From Lachnospiraceae bacterium (GTDB lineage Bacteria > Bacillota > Clostridia > Lachnospirales > Lachnospiraceae): 15,023 nt of DNA. The translations under genes were made by a program, and so were the position numbers. Positions 1-7,836 of this stretch are shown here, in pieces. Where the stretch lies: the NCBI GenBank assembly GCA_900765975.1, contig CAAFTS010000057.1, positions 1 to 15,023 on the forward strand, in the 5' to 3' direction. How positions within the stretch are numbered: position 1 is the stretch's first letter; each line of letters begins with the position of its first letter. The notes beneath the pieces are model-generated. The model had not been told where the DNA came from, did no database searches, and was given only the letters and a program-made list of their open reading frames with translations.

Positions 1-959
1 CAATGCGCAACATCTGAACGTTTCATATTTCCAAAAATTTTCCGAATGTACTCCCATTTACTTTCCTCTGTAATCTCACTCAAAAATACGCCCACTGTCA
101 TATCGATATAATAAACAGTATCCGCTCCTACCATTGCTGCTTTCAAACTTTTTTCCGCCCGCAGTTTTCCTATACGTAAATCATATCCGCTATAACTACG
201 GTCATCTATCCCCATTTTAATGTGTACCCCTATAAGTGAAAACGATTGTCTGCGTATTTCCCGTTCAAATTCTTCTAACTCCCACTCCGCACTTTCCTGT
301 TCATTTTCTTCTACCCGAAAGAATAAAATCAACTGTGTCTTTTCGCGATAGATGATATACCGCCTCATATATTCCGGCTTTTTTCTAAGAATATCTTCTA
401 ATATATCCAACATTTCATGCACATCTTTTGAGCATACTCCGCTCTCATCCGCAATAGAAGTGCAAATGCATCTATATTTTAACGACAAGTCAAGTCCAAG
501 AGCTGTTCCTTCGGATAAATAATTATCCGGTAATTTTTCCCGTTGTTCAAACAAAACATTATATAAAAACCTCCGTTGTTCCTTTTGAACCTCGTCTTCT
601 CGTTTCTGTAAGTAGGAATTTAACACCATCGTTTCTGTTGTTTTTCTCACCAAGTCTATATAGGGTTCAATTTGACTCCATTCTCCACTAATCCCAATTA
701 CTCCGACCACACCGCCTTTAAAATAAATCGGCATATTAATCCCCATCTTAGCCCCCTGATATTCCCCATCCGAATATATCCCCAGACATTCCAAATTTTC
801 CTTTATTATCTTCTCCGCACCTTTATGCAATGTCCCAACTCGATTGGGATTAGTACTTGCTATAATGATTCCCTCAGCATTCATCAAATTTACCGCCTGA
901 TGAATTGTGCCACTGATTTCTCTTACAATATTCCTCGCAATCCTCTCTGTTATTTCCAT
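1..959 (-). CDS. CdaR/PucR-family sugar-diacid-type transcriptional regulator, N-terminal 319 residues (3' end outside window)
   Basis: This frame is open from an ATG at 959 to the window edge. The start is fixed by an AGGTGG ribosome binding site about 7 nt upstream and by an in-frame stop just beyond it. Residues about 5-130 match the putative sugar-diacid recognition domain (Diacid_rec): an N-terminal helix beginning MEITERIARNIV, then NAEGIIIAST, the NPNRVGTLHKGA motif and a GVVGVIGISGEW strand. Residues about 130-300 fit the GGDEF-like middle region of the CdaR/PucR family. The C-terminal helix-turn-helix expected in this family lies beyond the edge, so the protein is cut by the window and not shown to be broken. 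Family members usually act as cytoplasmic activators of carboxylate or sugar-acid uptake and catabolism. Here the divergent neighbour is an FNT anion channel, which makes it a candidate target. The ligand cannot be read from the sequence. Confidence 0.85.
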   Translation of the reverse strand, partial: MEITERIARNIVREISGTIHQAVNLMNAEGIIIASTNPNRVGTLHKGAEKIIKENLECLGIYSDGEYQGAKMGINMPIYFKGGVVGVIGISGEWSQIEPYIDLVRKTTETMVLNSYLQKREDEVQKEQRRFLYNVLFEQREKLPDNYLSEGTALGLDLSLKYRCICTSIADESGVCSKDVHEMLDILEDILRKKPEYMRRYIIYREKTQLILFFRVEENEQESAEWELEEFEREIRRQSFSLIGVHIKMGIDDRSYSGYDLRIGKLRAEKSLKAAMVGADTVYYIDMTVGVFLSEITEESKWEYIRKIFGNMKRSDVAH

Positions 960-1018
960 TTCTGTACCACCTGTCTTAAATTCTCACCACGATTATTCTT
1001 GTATTGCACAAATTTCAC

Positions 1019-1046
1019 TTGCAATTCTTCTAACTCCAAGTATAAT
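1019..1046 (+). promoter_or_regulatory. Putative sigma-A promoter of the FNT channel gene
   Basis: TTGCAA (1019-1024), a 16-nt spacer and a perfect TATAAT (1041-1046) lie about 84 nt upstream of the FNT start codon. No second good promoter was seen nearer the gene. Confidence 0.6.
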
Positions 1047-1068
1047 ATAGATTGTTTTGTACTGTAAA
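1039..1068 (-). promoter_or_regulatory. Putative promoter of the CdaR-type regulator gene
   Basis: On the minus strand TTTACA (1063-1068) lies 18 nt before TATACT (1039-1044), giving a leader of about 70 nt to the ATG at 959. Its -10 box overlaps the -10 box of the plus-strand promoter, so the two divergent promoters share DNA. The assignment is by consensus only. Confidence 0.5.
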
Positions 1069-1129
1069 GATTCAGATAAAACAAAAAACGAAACGAATGA
1101 GAAATACTTATTATTGAGGAGGAACCATT

Positions 1130-1966
1130 ATGGATAACCATTTTAATACCCCTGCAGAAACAATCGAGCTAAATATGAAAGCCAGTGAAAACAAAACCGC
1201 TCTTCCACTGGGAAAAATGATTTTACTCGGTATTATGGCCGGTATTTTCATCGCTCTCGGTGGTGCAACAAGCAGTACAGCTTCCCATGCCATTGATAAT
1301 GTCGGTGTTTCCCGCTTAATCGCCGGTGTTATTTTCCCAGTCGGACTCATGTTGATTGTTTTCTTAGGAGGTGAGCTCTTTACTGGAAATTGTCTGATCA
1401 TCATGGATGTATTTGCCAAGAGAGCAACACGTAAAGGATTGATTCGAAATCTTCTAATTGTATATTTCAGTAATTTTATAGGAGCACTGATTGTCGATAT
1501 TCTTGTTTTCTTTAGCGGAAACCTTAATTACTCCAATGGACTTTTAGGCGCTTATACAATCAAAGTAGCAATCGGCAAACTTTCGATTTCTCCACTACAA
1601 GGAGTTACTTCCGGTATTTTATGCAACATCCTTGTCTGTCTTGCTGTTTTGATGGCTGCTTGTGCAAAAGATATCATCGGAAAGGTCTGGGCTATTTTTT
1701 TCCCAATCTGTGCCTTTGTTGTCGGAGGATTTGAACACTGTGTCGCAAATATGTTCTATATTCCTACCGGAATCATGGCGGCATCCAACCCTGCTTACGT
1801 TGCAAAAGCACAAGAAGTTTATAATATTACTTCTGAACAACTTGCCCAATTAACAATAACAGGGAGCCTCAACAATTTCATCCCTGTTACCCTTGGAAAT
1901 ATCCTTGGAGGAATGGTCTTTGTCGGACTCCCTCTTTATCTGATTTATAAGAAAAAATGGAATTAA
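1130..1966 (+). CDS. Formate/nitrite transporter (FNT) family channel
   Basis: The 278-residue product is an integral membrane channel of the FNT family (FocA, NirC, FdhC), whose members assemble as pentamers and pass formate, nitrite or related small anions. The N-terminal PAETIEL segment, the GELFTGN motif (residues 81-87, with Thr85 in the place of the FocA gating threonine) and GFEHCVANMF with the central-pore His at about 203 are all present. Roughly six hydrophobic segments span about 28-270, and the length is normal for the family. A GAGGAGG ribosome binding site stands just before the ATG. The gene is divergent from a CdaR-type regulator and convergent with feoAB, with only 4 bp between the stop codons. 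Formate is the most likely substrate in a fermenting anaerobe, but the sequence alone does not separate formate from nitrite or hydrosulfide, so no symbol is given. Confidence 0.93.
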   Translation: MDNHFNTPAETIELNMKASENKTALPLGKMILLGIMAGIFIALGGATSSTASHAIDNVGVSRLIAGVIFPVGLMLIVFLGGELFTGNCLIIMDVFAKRATRKGLIRNLLIVYFSNFIGALIVDILVFFSGNLNYSNGLLGAYTIKVAIGKLSISPLQGVTSGILCNILVCLAVLMAACAKDIIGKVWAIFFPICAFVVGGFEHCVANMFYIPTGIMAASNPAYVAKAQEVYNITSEQLAQLTITGSLNNFIPVTLGNILGGMVFVGLPLYLIYKKKWN

Positions 1967-1970
1967 ATTT

Positions 1971-4310
1971 TTAAATAAGTGCTATGTGGTATACCACAAA
2001 TGCTACAATCCAAGCAATCACGCACTGCCCAATCACCATAGTTGTAGCCCACTTGCCTCCCAACTCTCGTTTTACAGATGCAATAGCGGCTACACATGGT
2101 GTATATAATAAACAAAATACGAGTAAAGAGATTACTCCGGCCACTGTCAGACTACTCTGTAATGCTGCTGTCCCACCATATAAAACAGTAAGTGAAGATA
2201 CCACGCTTTCTTTTGCAAGAAATCCTGAAATCAATGCTGTTACAATTCTCCAGTCTCCAAATCCTATCGGTACAAAAATTGGTGCCAATACCCCTGCAAC
2301 CCCTGCTAATATACTATTTTGAGAATCAGAAACCATATTCAATCCCAAATCAAAATTCTGTAAGAACCAAATTGCAATGGTAGCAAGGAAAATAATTGTA
2401 AACGCTCTCTGGAGAAAGTCTTTTGCCTTATCCCAAAGAAGATGCAATACATTCTTTGCTCCCGGCATTCTGTAATTTGGCAATTCCATAACAAAAGGAA
2501 CCGCTTCGCCTTTAAATAATGTCTTTTTAAAAATTAACGCCGTCACAATTCCCATTATAATCCCAAGTAAATATAAGCCAATCATAACAATAGCGCCATG
2601 TTTCGGGAAAAATGCTGCTGTAAAAAATGCATATACCGGAAGTTTTGCTGTACAACTCATAAACGGGGTCAAAAGAATTGTCATTTTTCTGTCTCGCGCA
2701 GACGGCAATGTACGACTTGCCATTACCCCAGGAACTGTGCACCCAAATCCGATCAACATCGGAACAATACTTCGTCCGGAAAGACCTAATTTTCGAAGTA
2801 ATTTATCCATAATAAACGCAACTCTTGCCATATATCCGCTATCTTCCAATAAAGATAGGAAGAAAAATAAGGTTACGATGATAGGAAGAAAACTAAGAAC
2901 TCCGCCTACACCATTAAAAATACCATCAATCACAAGAGAATGTACCACACTATTGACATGTGCCGCTATCATCATCTGAGATACCCAGTCTGTCAGCATC
3001 GTAATGCCGCTTTCAAGAATACCTTGAAAAAAAGCACCGATCACATTAAAAGTCAACCAAAAAACCAAGCCCATAATAACAATAAAAGCTGGAATTCCTG
3101 TATATTTTCCAGTTAGAAACTGGTCCATCTTACGACTTCTTAAGCGCTCTTTGCTTTCTTTTGGCTTAATCACCGTTTCAACACATACATCTTCTATAAA
3201 ATCAAATCTCATCTGCGCAACTGCTGCCGCTCGATCCATTCCAGTTTCTTCTTCTGTCTGAACTGCGATATCCTCCAGCATCCGTAATTCATTTTCTGTC
3301 AGATGCAACTGTTCCTGAATCTTCTCATCTCCTTCCATCACTTTGCTGGCTGCAAAGCGCACCGGAATTCCCGCACTCTGTGCATGGTCTTCGATTAAGT
3401 GCATGACAGCATGGATTCCTCGATGGATTCCTTCATCTCGTTTACAAAAATCCGTATCCTGTGGACATTCCTGATATTTAGCAACATGAATCGCATGACG
3501 GATCAACTCCTCGATTCCTTCTCCCTTTGCCGCTGAAATAGGAATTACCGGAACTCCCAGTTCTTCCTCCATCTCATTCACCAATACAGAACCTTCATTC
3601 TCACGCAGTTCATCCATCATATTCAATGCAACTACCATAGGAACCCCCAATTCCAAAAGCTGCATGGTCAAATAAAGATTTCTCTCTATATTCGTTGCAT
3701 CTACAATATTGATGATTCCTTTTGGCTTCTCTTTAATTACAAATTCTCTTGTCACAATTTCTTCGCTGCTATATGGAGACATGGAATAAATCCCCGGCAA
3801 GTCTGTAATCAATGTGTTATTATGACCGCGGATCACTCCATCCTTTCGATCCACAGTTACTCCCGGGAAATTTCCTACATGCTGCTTTGCACCTGTCAGT
3901 TGATTGAAAAGAGTCGTTTTTCCACAATTCTGATTTCCAACTAATGCAAATGTTAACGTCACATCTTCCGGAAGTGCGTTTTCTTCTTTTCGATTATGAA
4001 ACTTTCCTTCTTCTCCATATCCAGGATGATGCTTTTCCTTTTTCTTATCTTTATCCGTAATCTTCTTTGTTAATACTTTGGGCTTATGAGGTTCACTAAT
4101 TTCAATATTCTCCGCATCTTCCAATCGAATTGTTAATTCATATCCATGTATCCGCAGTTCAATCGGATCTCCCATCGGAGCATATTTTATAACAGTTACT
4201 TCTGTCCCCTGAATTAATCCCATATCCAGAAAATGCTGGCGCAGCGCACCCGAACCACCTACTGTTCTAATTGTAGCGGTTTCCCCAATTCCTAATTTAT
4301 TTAATCTCAT
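1971..4310 (-). CDS. feoB: Ferrous iron transport protein, FeoA-FeoB fusion
   Basis: The 779-residue inner-membrane Fe(II) importer has a complete FeoA-like SH3 domain at its N-terminus (residues 1-72, with the HFLDMGLIQGTEV core). A charged Lys/His-rich linker (about 75-112) joins it to FeoB. The G-protein motifs are G1 GNQNCGKT (125-132), G2 Thr152, G3 DLPG (170-173), G4 NMMD (230-233) and G5 SAAKG (259-263). Membrane segments begin near residue 405. The two Gate motifs are GFGCTVPGVM (521-530, with the conserved Cys524) and SCTAKLPVY (552-560). The ATG at 4310 follows an AAGGAG ribosome binding site at 9 nt. FeoA and FeoB are separate proteins in many bacteria, while fusions are known in Firmicutes. 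No feoC-like gene is adjacent. The 3' end abuts the convergent FNT gene with no terminator between them. All key residues appear intact. Confidence 0.97.
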   Translation of the reverse strand: MRLNKLGIGETATIRTVGGSGALRQHFLDMGLIQGTEVTVIKYAPMGDPIELRIHGYELTIRLEDAENIEISEPHKPKVLTKKITDKDKKKEKHHPGYGEEGKFHNRKEENALPEDVTLTFALVGNQNCGKTTLFNQLTGAKQHVGNFPGVTVDRKDGVIRGHNNTLITDLPGIYSMSPYSSEEIVTREFVIKEKPKGIINIVDATNIERNLYLTMQLLELGVPMVVALNMMDELRENEGSVLVNEMEEELGVPVIPISAAKGEGIEELIRHAIHVAKYQECPQDTDFCKRDEGIHRGIHAVMHLIEDHAQSAGIPVRFAASKVMEGDEKIQEQLHLTENELRMLEDIAVQTEEETGMDRAAAVAQMRFDFIEDVCVETVIKPKESKERLRSRKMDQFLTGKYTGIPAFIVIMGLVFWLTFNVIGAFFQGILESGITMLTDWVSQMMIAAHVNSVVHSLVIDGIFNGVGGVLSFLPIIVTLFFFLSLLEDSGYMARVAFIMDKLLRKLGLSGRSIVPMLIGFGCTVPGVMASRTLPSARDRKMTILLTPFMSCTAKLPVYAFFTAAFFPKHGAIVMIGLYLLGIIMGIVTALIFKKTLFKGEAVPFVMELPNYRMPGAKNVLHLLWDKAKDFLQRAFTIIFLATIAIWFLQNFDLGLNMVSDSQNSILAGVAGVLAPIFVPIGFGDWRIVTALISGFLAKESVVSSLTVLYGGTAALQSSLTVAGVISLLVFCLLYTPCVAAIASVKRELGGKWATTMVIGQCVIAWIVAFVVYHIALI

Positions 4311-4336
4311 TCGATTCGTCTCCTTTTCCTTAGTTC

Positions 4337-4365
4337 ATTCTAACTCAGGGAACTCAAAATATCAA
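4337..4365 (-). promoter_or_regulatory. Putative feoAB promoter
   Basis: In the 73-bp gap upstream of feoAB the minus strand has TTGATA (4360-4365), 17 nt, then TAGAAT (4337-4342), about 27 nt before the start codon. The -10 box lies in a short inverted repeat, TTAG-N6-CTAA, a possible but weak metalloregulator half-site pair. No convincing Fur box was found. Confidence 0.5.
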
Positions 4366-4383
4366 TCGCAGATTTTAAAAACT

Positions 4384-7300
4384 CTATTCTGTTCTCAACG
4401 CCGTTACCGGATCTTCTTTTGCAGCTTTTCTGGAAGGAATAATTCCCCCCAAGAGTGTCAATAAAATACTTAAAATAATGAGAATCATACCGCCAATCGG
4501 TGGCAATACAGCATTCATATTGTTATTCCCGGCAAGCGAATGAATGATAGCATTTGCAGGAAAAAGCAACAGCAATGTCATACCAATTCCAATCAGGCCT
4601 GCCAGAGCACCTATAATAAAGGTCTCTGCGTTAAACACCTGCGAAACATTTCTCTTTGATGCGCCAATAGCCCTTAAAATTCCGATTTCTTTCTTCCGTT
4701 CCAACACGCTGATGTAAGTAATCACTCCGATCATAATCGAAGAAACAACAAGAGAAATCGCCACAAACGCAATCAATACATAACTAATCAGATTCACGAT
4801 TGTCGTAACAGAAGACATCAGACTTCCCACCAAATCCGTATAACTGATCACTTTATCTTCATCCTCTTTCTCCATCCGCGCATTATACGCATCCAGAATT
4901 TTCACAACTTCCTCTTTGCTTTCAAAGTCTTTTGGATACAAAGCAATCTGCGATGGATTGCTCTTTTCTGCATATCCCAATTTTGCCAAATTCGAATCAT
5001 AGGTGTAGATTTCTTTCGACATCATAGACGCCATCAACTCTGTAAGCTCCTGCTCGGTCATATTCATTTGAATCGCACTTGCAAAGGTCTCTGCATCAAA
5101 TGAAAACGCCCCCTGCATTGCAGCTGCAAACTGCGACATACTGGCCGTCAATTCTCTCTCCAATGTACTGCTTACACTTCCGGCAACAGTTTGCACATAA
5201 TTTTCCAAAATCGCAGGAATCTTCTCTTCCAAGCCATTGGACTGTATAAACGCATTCATGCTCTTTTCCAATGCAGCTTTTGCCTGCTCTGAATCCAGAT
5301 ATCCTGCAAAATATTCATTGAATTTTCCAATATCCGGCAACTGATTTTCCTGTGCGTATGCATTATACCCGTCCATTGTTCCTTGCAAAATCAACTGTAC
5401 CTGCTCTTGGGTCAACGGCTGCCCTCCATTTTCCTGCAATGCCTTTTGAATCGCCTCACGCAATGCCTGTGCCCCGCCATTTTCCATATACTGCCGGAAA
5501 TATACTGGGAACTGTGACACATCTGCCTCCGGATGCTGCTTTACATACTCTCCATAGCCATTCATCAAATCTGTCACCAGAGTCTGCACCTGTTCTGCCG
5601 AAATCTGAATTTGAAGCTGACTGATGACCTCTTCCATATCCAGCTGTGGCAATGATAAATCACTCATTGCATGATTAATCCCACTTAAATCTAGATTTAA
5701 TTTACTTCCGTCTACCTGAAATGCCGATTGTACCTTTTGTTCATCTATTGTAAATAAGGAGTCCATTTCAAATGCATTTTCTCCATTCTCTTTTGCATCA
5801 AACCCCTTCCCCGTAAAAATATTACGATTATGATCTGCCAGCTGTGCCTTTACAATCTCACTCTTGGCAGCCTTCTCTGATACATAGTCAACCAACTCAG
5901 AAGGATAATAAATTCCAAATGACAGCATTGCAGCAGTCGCATCCTCTTTCGGCTGAACAATGCCGACAATTTCCATATCCTCGCCATTTTGAACAAGTTG
6001 TTTCATATAAGCCTTGTCATCTCGCTTATCCTTCCAGAGATTATATTCCTCATCATAAACGTAATAATCTGTCGCTGCTACAAGTTTAAAGTGAATCCCC
6101 AGAATATCCTCATAGGAATACGAATCATGAATTTCCGGTATGACAACTTCCTCTTCTCTGGTAAACTGATTCACCATCTGATCCAATTCCGAAAAATCCC
6201 GCAGCCCCAACGTATACAGCAAAAAGTCTCCGATATTTCCGCCCGGTGTCAATACCAGAACGCATTCATTTCGATTGGTCGGCCAGTGTCCTGCTTTCAC
6301 ATCATACTGATTTTCATACATACTACGATTATCCGGCATTTTCCGGAAAACATCCGTACTCATCATCATAGACATCATACTGTTTGTGCTTTCCGCAGAC
6401 CCAAGCCCCATTGCCTTGAAAGACTGGTCCGGATGTACTTGCCGAACTTCCTCTGTGTCTGCACTGTAAATCTGTGGCGATACATTATACGCATATTCAA
6501 TTGCATTTGTATACTCCTCAATTCCAGAATCTCCGGAATCCAAATACGCTTTCAGTGATTCCAGATCATTGGTCCCTACTGTGGAAAACATTCCAGTCAG
6601 CATATTTCCCACTTGAATATCCGCCTCTTCTGCCTCTTCACCTCCGGCTCCTGCTGCCGGATCCGTAAGCATCGCAGTCATATCCAGACCAGAACTTTGG
6701 ATCTGCAACGGATACTCTGACAAGGTTTCTTCCTCGATATCCGCAATATATTGATTCACGCCATTTGATAAAGACAAAATTAACGCAATTCCAATAATTC
6801 CAATCGAGCCGGCAAAGGCGGTCAATAGAGTCCGTCCCTTCTTTGTCTTTAAATTATTGAAACTCAATGAAAGAGATGTTAAAAAAGACATCGATGTTTT
6901 TCCCATGTTTTTATGTTCCGGCGGAGCAGTTAATTCTTCTTCCACCTTAAAAGGATGACTATCTGATCGAATCTTTCCATCCCTCAGCTTTACGATACGG
7001 GTCGCATACTCTTCCGCCAGCTCCGGATTATGCGTTACCATAACAACCAAACGATCCTTCGCCACTTCCTTCAACAAATCCATAACCTGCACACTGGTAT
7101 CGCTATCCAACGCACCAGTAGGCTCATCCGCAAGAAGAATATCCGGATTATTTACCAAGGCTCTTGCAATTGCGACTCTCTGCATCTGTCCGCCCGATAA
7201 CTGATTCGGTTTCTTATGAATCTGCTCTCCAAGCCCCACTTCCTCCAACGCATGAATCGCCTTGTCCCGACGTTCTCCTTTGGAAATACCGGAAATCGTC

Positions 7301-7623
7301 AGAGCCAGTTCTACATTTGCCAAAATCGTCTGATGCGGAATCAAATTATAACTCTGGAAAACAAATCCGATAGTATGATTTCGATATGAATCCCAGTCCC
7401 GGTCTGTATAATCTTTTGTAGAAATCTCATTGATAATCAAATCTCCGCTATCATAACGATCCAATCCGCCGATGATATTCAAAAGCGTTGTTTTTCCGGA
7501 ACCACTAGGGCCCAAAATCGCAACAAATTCATTTTCTCTTAAATTCAGACTCACATCATCCAGCGCTTTCTGCACCAGATTCCCAATCCGATATTCTTTA
7601 CATATATTTTTTACCTGTAACAT
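4384..7623 (-). CDS. MacB/FtsX-type ABC transporter, fused ATPase and permease with a very large extracellular domain
   Basis: The protein has 1079 residues from the ATG at 7623, where MLQVKNICKEY begins the usual ABC domain. An ATG 39 nt upstream, at 7662, lacks a ribosome binding site and lies beside a hairpin, so it was not chosen. The ATPase shows Walker A GPSGSGKTT (38-46), Q-loop Gln90, signature LSGGQ (142-146), Walker B ILLADEP (162-168) and His198. One membrane segment follows (about 265-286), then about 640 extracellular residues, then three C-terminal membrane segments (about 940-970, 1002-1022, 1042-1063) with the FtsX-type sequence ISVLERKKEIGILRAIGASK between the first two. This matches type VII (MacB/LolCDE-like) machines, which usually export peptides or lipoproteins or sense antibiotics, and do not carry solutes across the membrane. 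The outer domain contains an internal duplication. No adjacent partner or two-component system identifies the substrate. Confidence 0.93.
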   Translation of the reverse strand: MLQVKNICKEYRIGNLVQKALDDVSLNLRENEFVAILGPSGSGKTTLLNIIGGLDRYDSGDLIINEISTKDYTDRDWDSYRNHTIGFVFQSYNLIPHQTILANVELALTISGISKGERRDKAIHALEEVGLGEQIHKKPNQLSGGQMQRVAIARALVNNPDILLADEPTGALDSDTSVQVMDLLKEVAKDRLVVMVTHNPELAEEYATRIVKLRDGKIRSDSHPFKVEEELTAPPEHKNMGKTSMSFLTSLSLSFNNLKTKKGRTLLTAFAGSIGIIGIALILSLSNGVNQYIADIEEETLSEYPLQIQSSGLDMTAMLTDPAAGAGGEEAEEADIQVGNMLTGMFSTVGTNDLESLKAYLDSGDSGIEEYTNAIEYAYNVSPQIYSADTEEVRQVHPDQSFKAMGLGSAESTNSMMSMMMSTDVFRKMPDNRSMYENQYDVKAGHWPTNRNECVLVLTPGGNIGDFLLYTLGLRDFSELDQMVNQFTREEEVVIPEIHDSYSYEDILGIHFKLVAATDYYVYDEEYNLWKDKRDDKAYMKQLVQNGEDMEIVGIVQPKEDATAAMLSFGIYYPSELVDYVSEKAAKSEIVKAQLADHNRNIFTGKGFDAKENGENAFEMDSLFTIDEQKVQSAFQVDGSKLNLDLSGINHAMSDLSLPQLDMEEVISQLQIQISAEQVQTLVTDLMNGYGEYVKQHPEADVSQFPVYFRQYMENGGAQALREAIQKALQENGGQPLTQEQVQLILQGTMDGYNAYAQENQLPDIGKFNEYFAGYLDSEQAKAALEKSMNAFIQSNGLEEKIPAILENYVQTVAGSVSSTLERELTASMSQFAAAMQGAFSFDAETFASAIQMNMTEQELTELMASMMSKEIYTYDSNLAKLGYAEKSNPSQIALYPKDFESKEEVVKILDAYNARMEKEDEDKVISYTDLVGSLMSSVTTIVNLISYVLIAFVAISLVVSSIMIGVITYISVLERKKEIGILRAIGASKRNVSQVFNAETFIIGALAGLIGIGMTLLLLFPANAIIHSLAGNNNMNAVLPPIGGMILIILSILLTLLGGIIPSRKAAKEDPVTALRTE
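5245..5595 (-). repeat. Tandem duplication encoding part of the ABC protein's extracellular domain
   Basis: Residues about 677-729 and 739-793 of the ABC protein align as two diverged helical units. Each begins with a QVQ segment (AEQVQTLV, QEQVQLIL), followed by a Gly-Tyr pair (MNGYGEY, MDGYNAY), an aromatic segment (FPVYFRQYM, FNEYFAGYL) and an Ala-rich helix (ALREAIQKAL, ALEKSMNAF). The identity is modest and was judged by eye at protein level. The DNA repeats are not obvious. Confidence 0.55.
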
Positions 7624-7645
7624 ACGCAAGCTGCCCTTTCTCTTT

Positions 7646-7672
7646 AAAATCTTTGCCCTCATGAAAGATTTT
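7646..7672. repeat. Perfect 9-bp inverted repeat in the ABC gene leader
   Basis: AAAATCTTT (7646-7654) and AAAGATTTT (7664-7672) are perfect inverted copies around a 9-nt spacer. They lie between the likely transcription start and the start codon at 7623, so the mRNA leader can fold into a hairpin that would hide the upstream ATG at 7662. Confidence 0.55.
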
Positions 7673-7686
7673 GCACTTTGTCTTGT

Positions 7687-7715
7687 AGTATATCACGTTT
7701 TTTTCTTTCTGTAAT
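7687..7715 (-). promoter_or_regulatory. Putative promoter of the ABC transporter gene, with palindromes over the -35 box
   Basis: On the minus strand ATTACA (7710-7715), a 17-nt spacer and TATACT (7687-7692) precede the gene, putting the transcript start near 7680. The -35 box is inside a perfect 12-bp palindrome, TGTAATATTACA (7710-7721), which partly overlaps a second perfect palindrome, AATTTTATAAAATT (7721-7734). This arrangement is typical of a repressor site, but no regulator gene is adjacent. Confidence 0.55.
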
Positions 7716-7754
7716 ATTACAATTTTATAAAATTACTACTTTCTTCCGTATATG

Positions 7755-7801
7755 AAAAACAGGCAGCCCTCCGAATACATTTTCAGATTACCGCCTGTTT
7801 A
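7755..7801 (-). terminator. Intrinsic terminator of the four-gene NifX/MinD operon
   Basis: Arms AAACAGGC (7757-7764) and GCCTGTTT (7793-7800) pair across a 28-nt interior. On the minus strand the stem is followed by a short T run. It lies 36 bp past the last operon gene and upstream of the ABC gene promoter, so it separates two same-strand units. The long loop makes it a medium-strength call. Confidence 0.65.
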
Positions 7802-7836
7802 TCATTTTCTTCAATTACTTATTATTTGTGCGCTTA

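Noticed and set aside
672..1067. Plus-strand open frame over the regulator gene
   Set aside because: It is antisense to the well-supported CdaR-type reading frame and has a low-complexity translation with no family features.
4331..4345. Fur or DtxR box at the feoAB promoter
   Set aside because: Only a four-base TTAG/CTAA inverted pair was found. It is too short to claim an iron regulator site.
7624..7662. Longer N-terminus for the ABC protein from the ATG at 7662
   Set aside because: There is no ribosome binding site before it, it lies at a hairpin just after the predicted transcription start, and the added 13 residues are basic and unlike the family start. The start at 7623 gives the canonical ABC N-terminus, although its own AAGGG site is only moderate.
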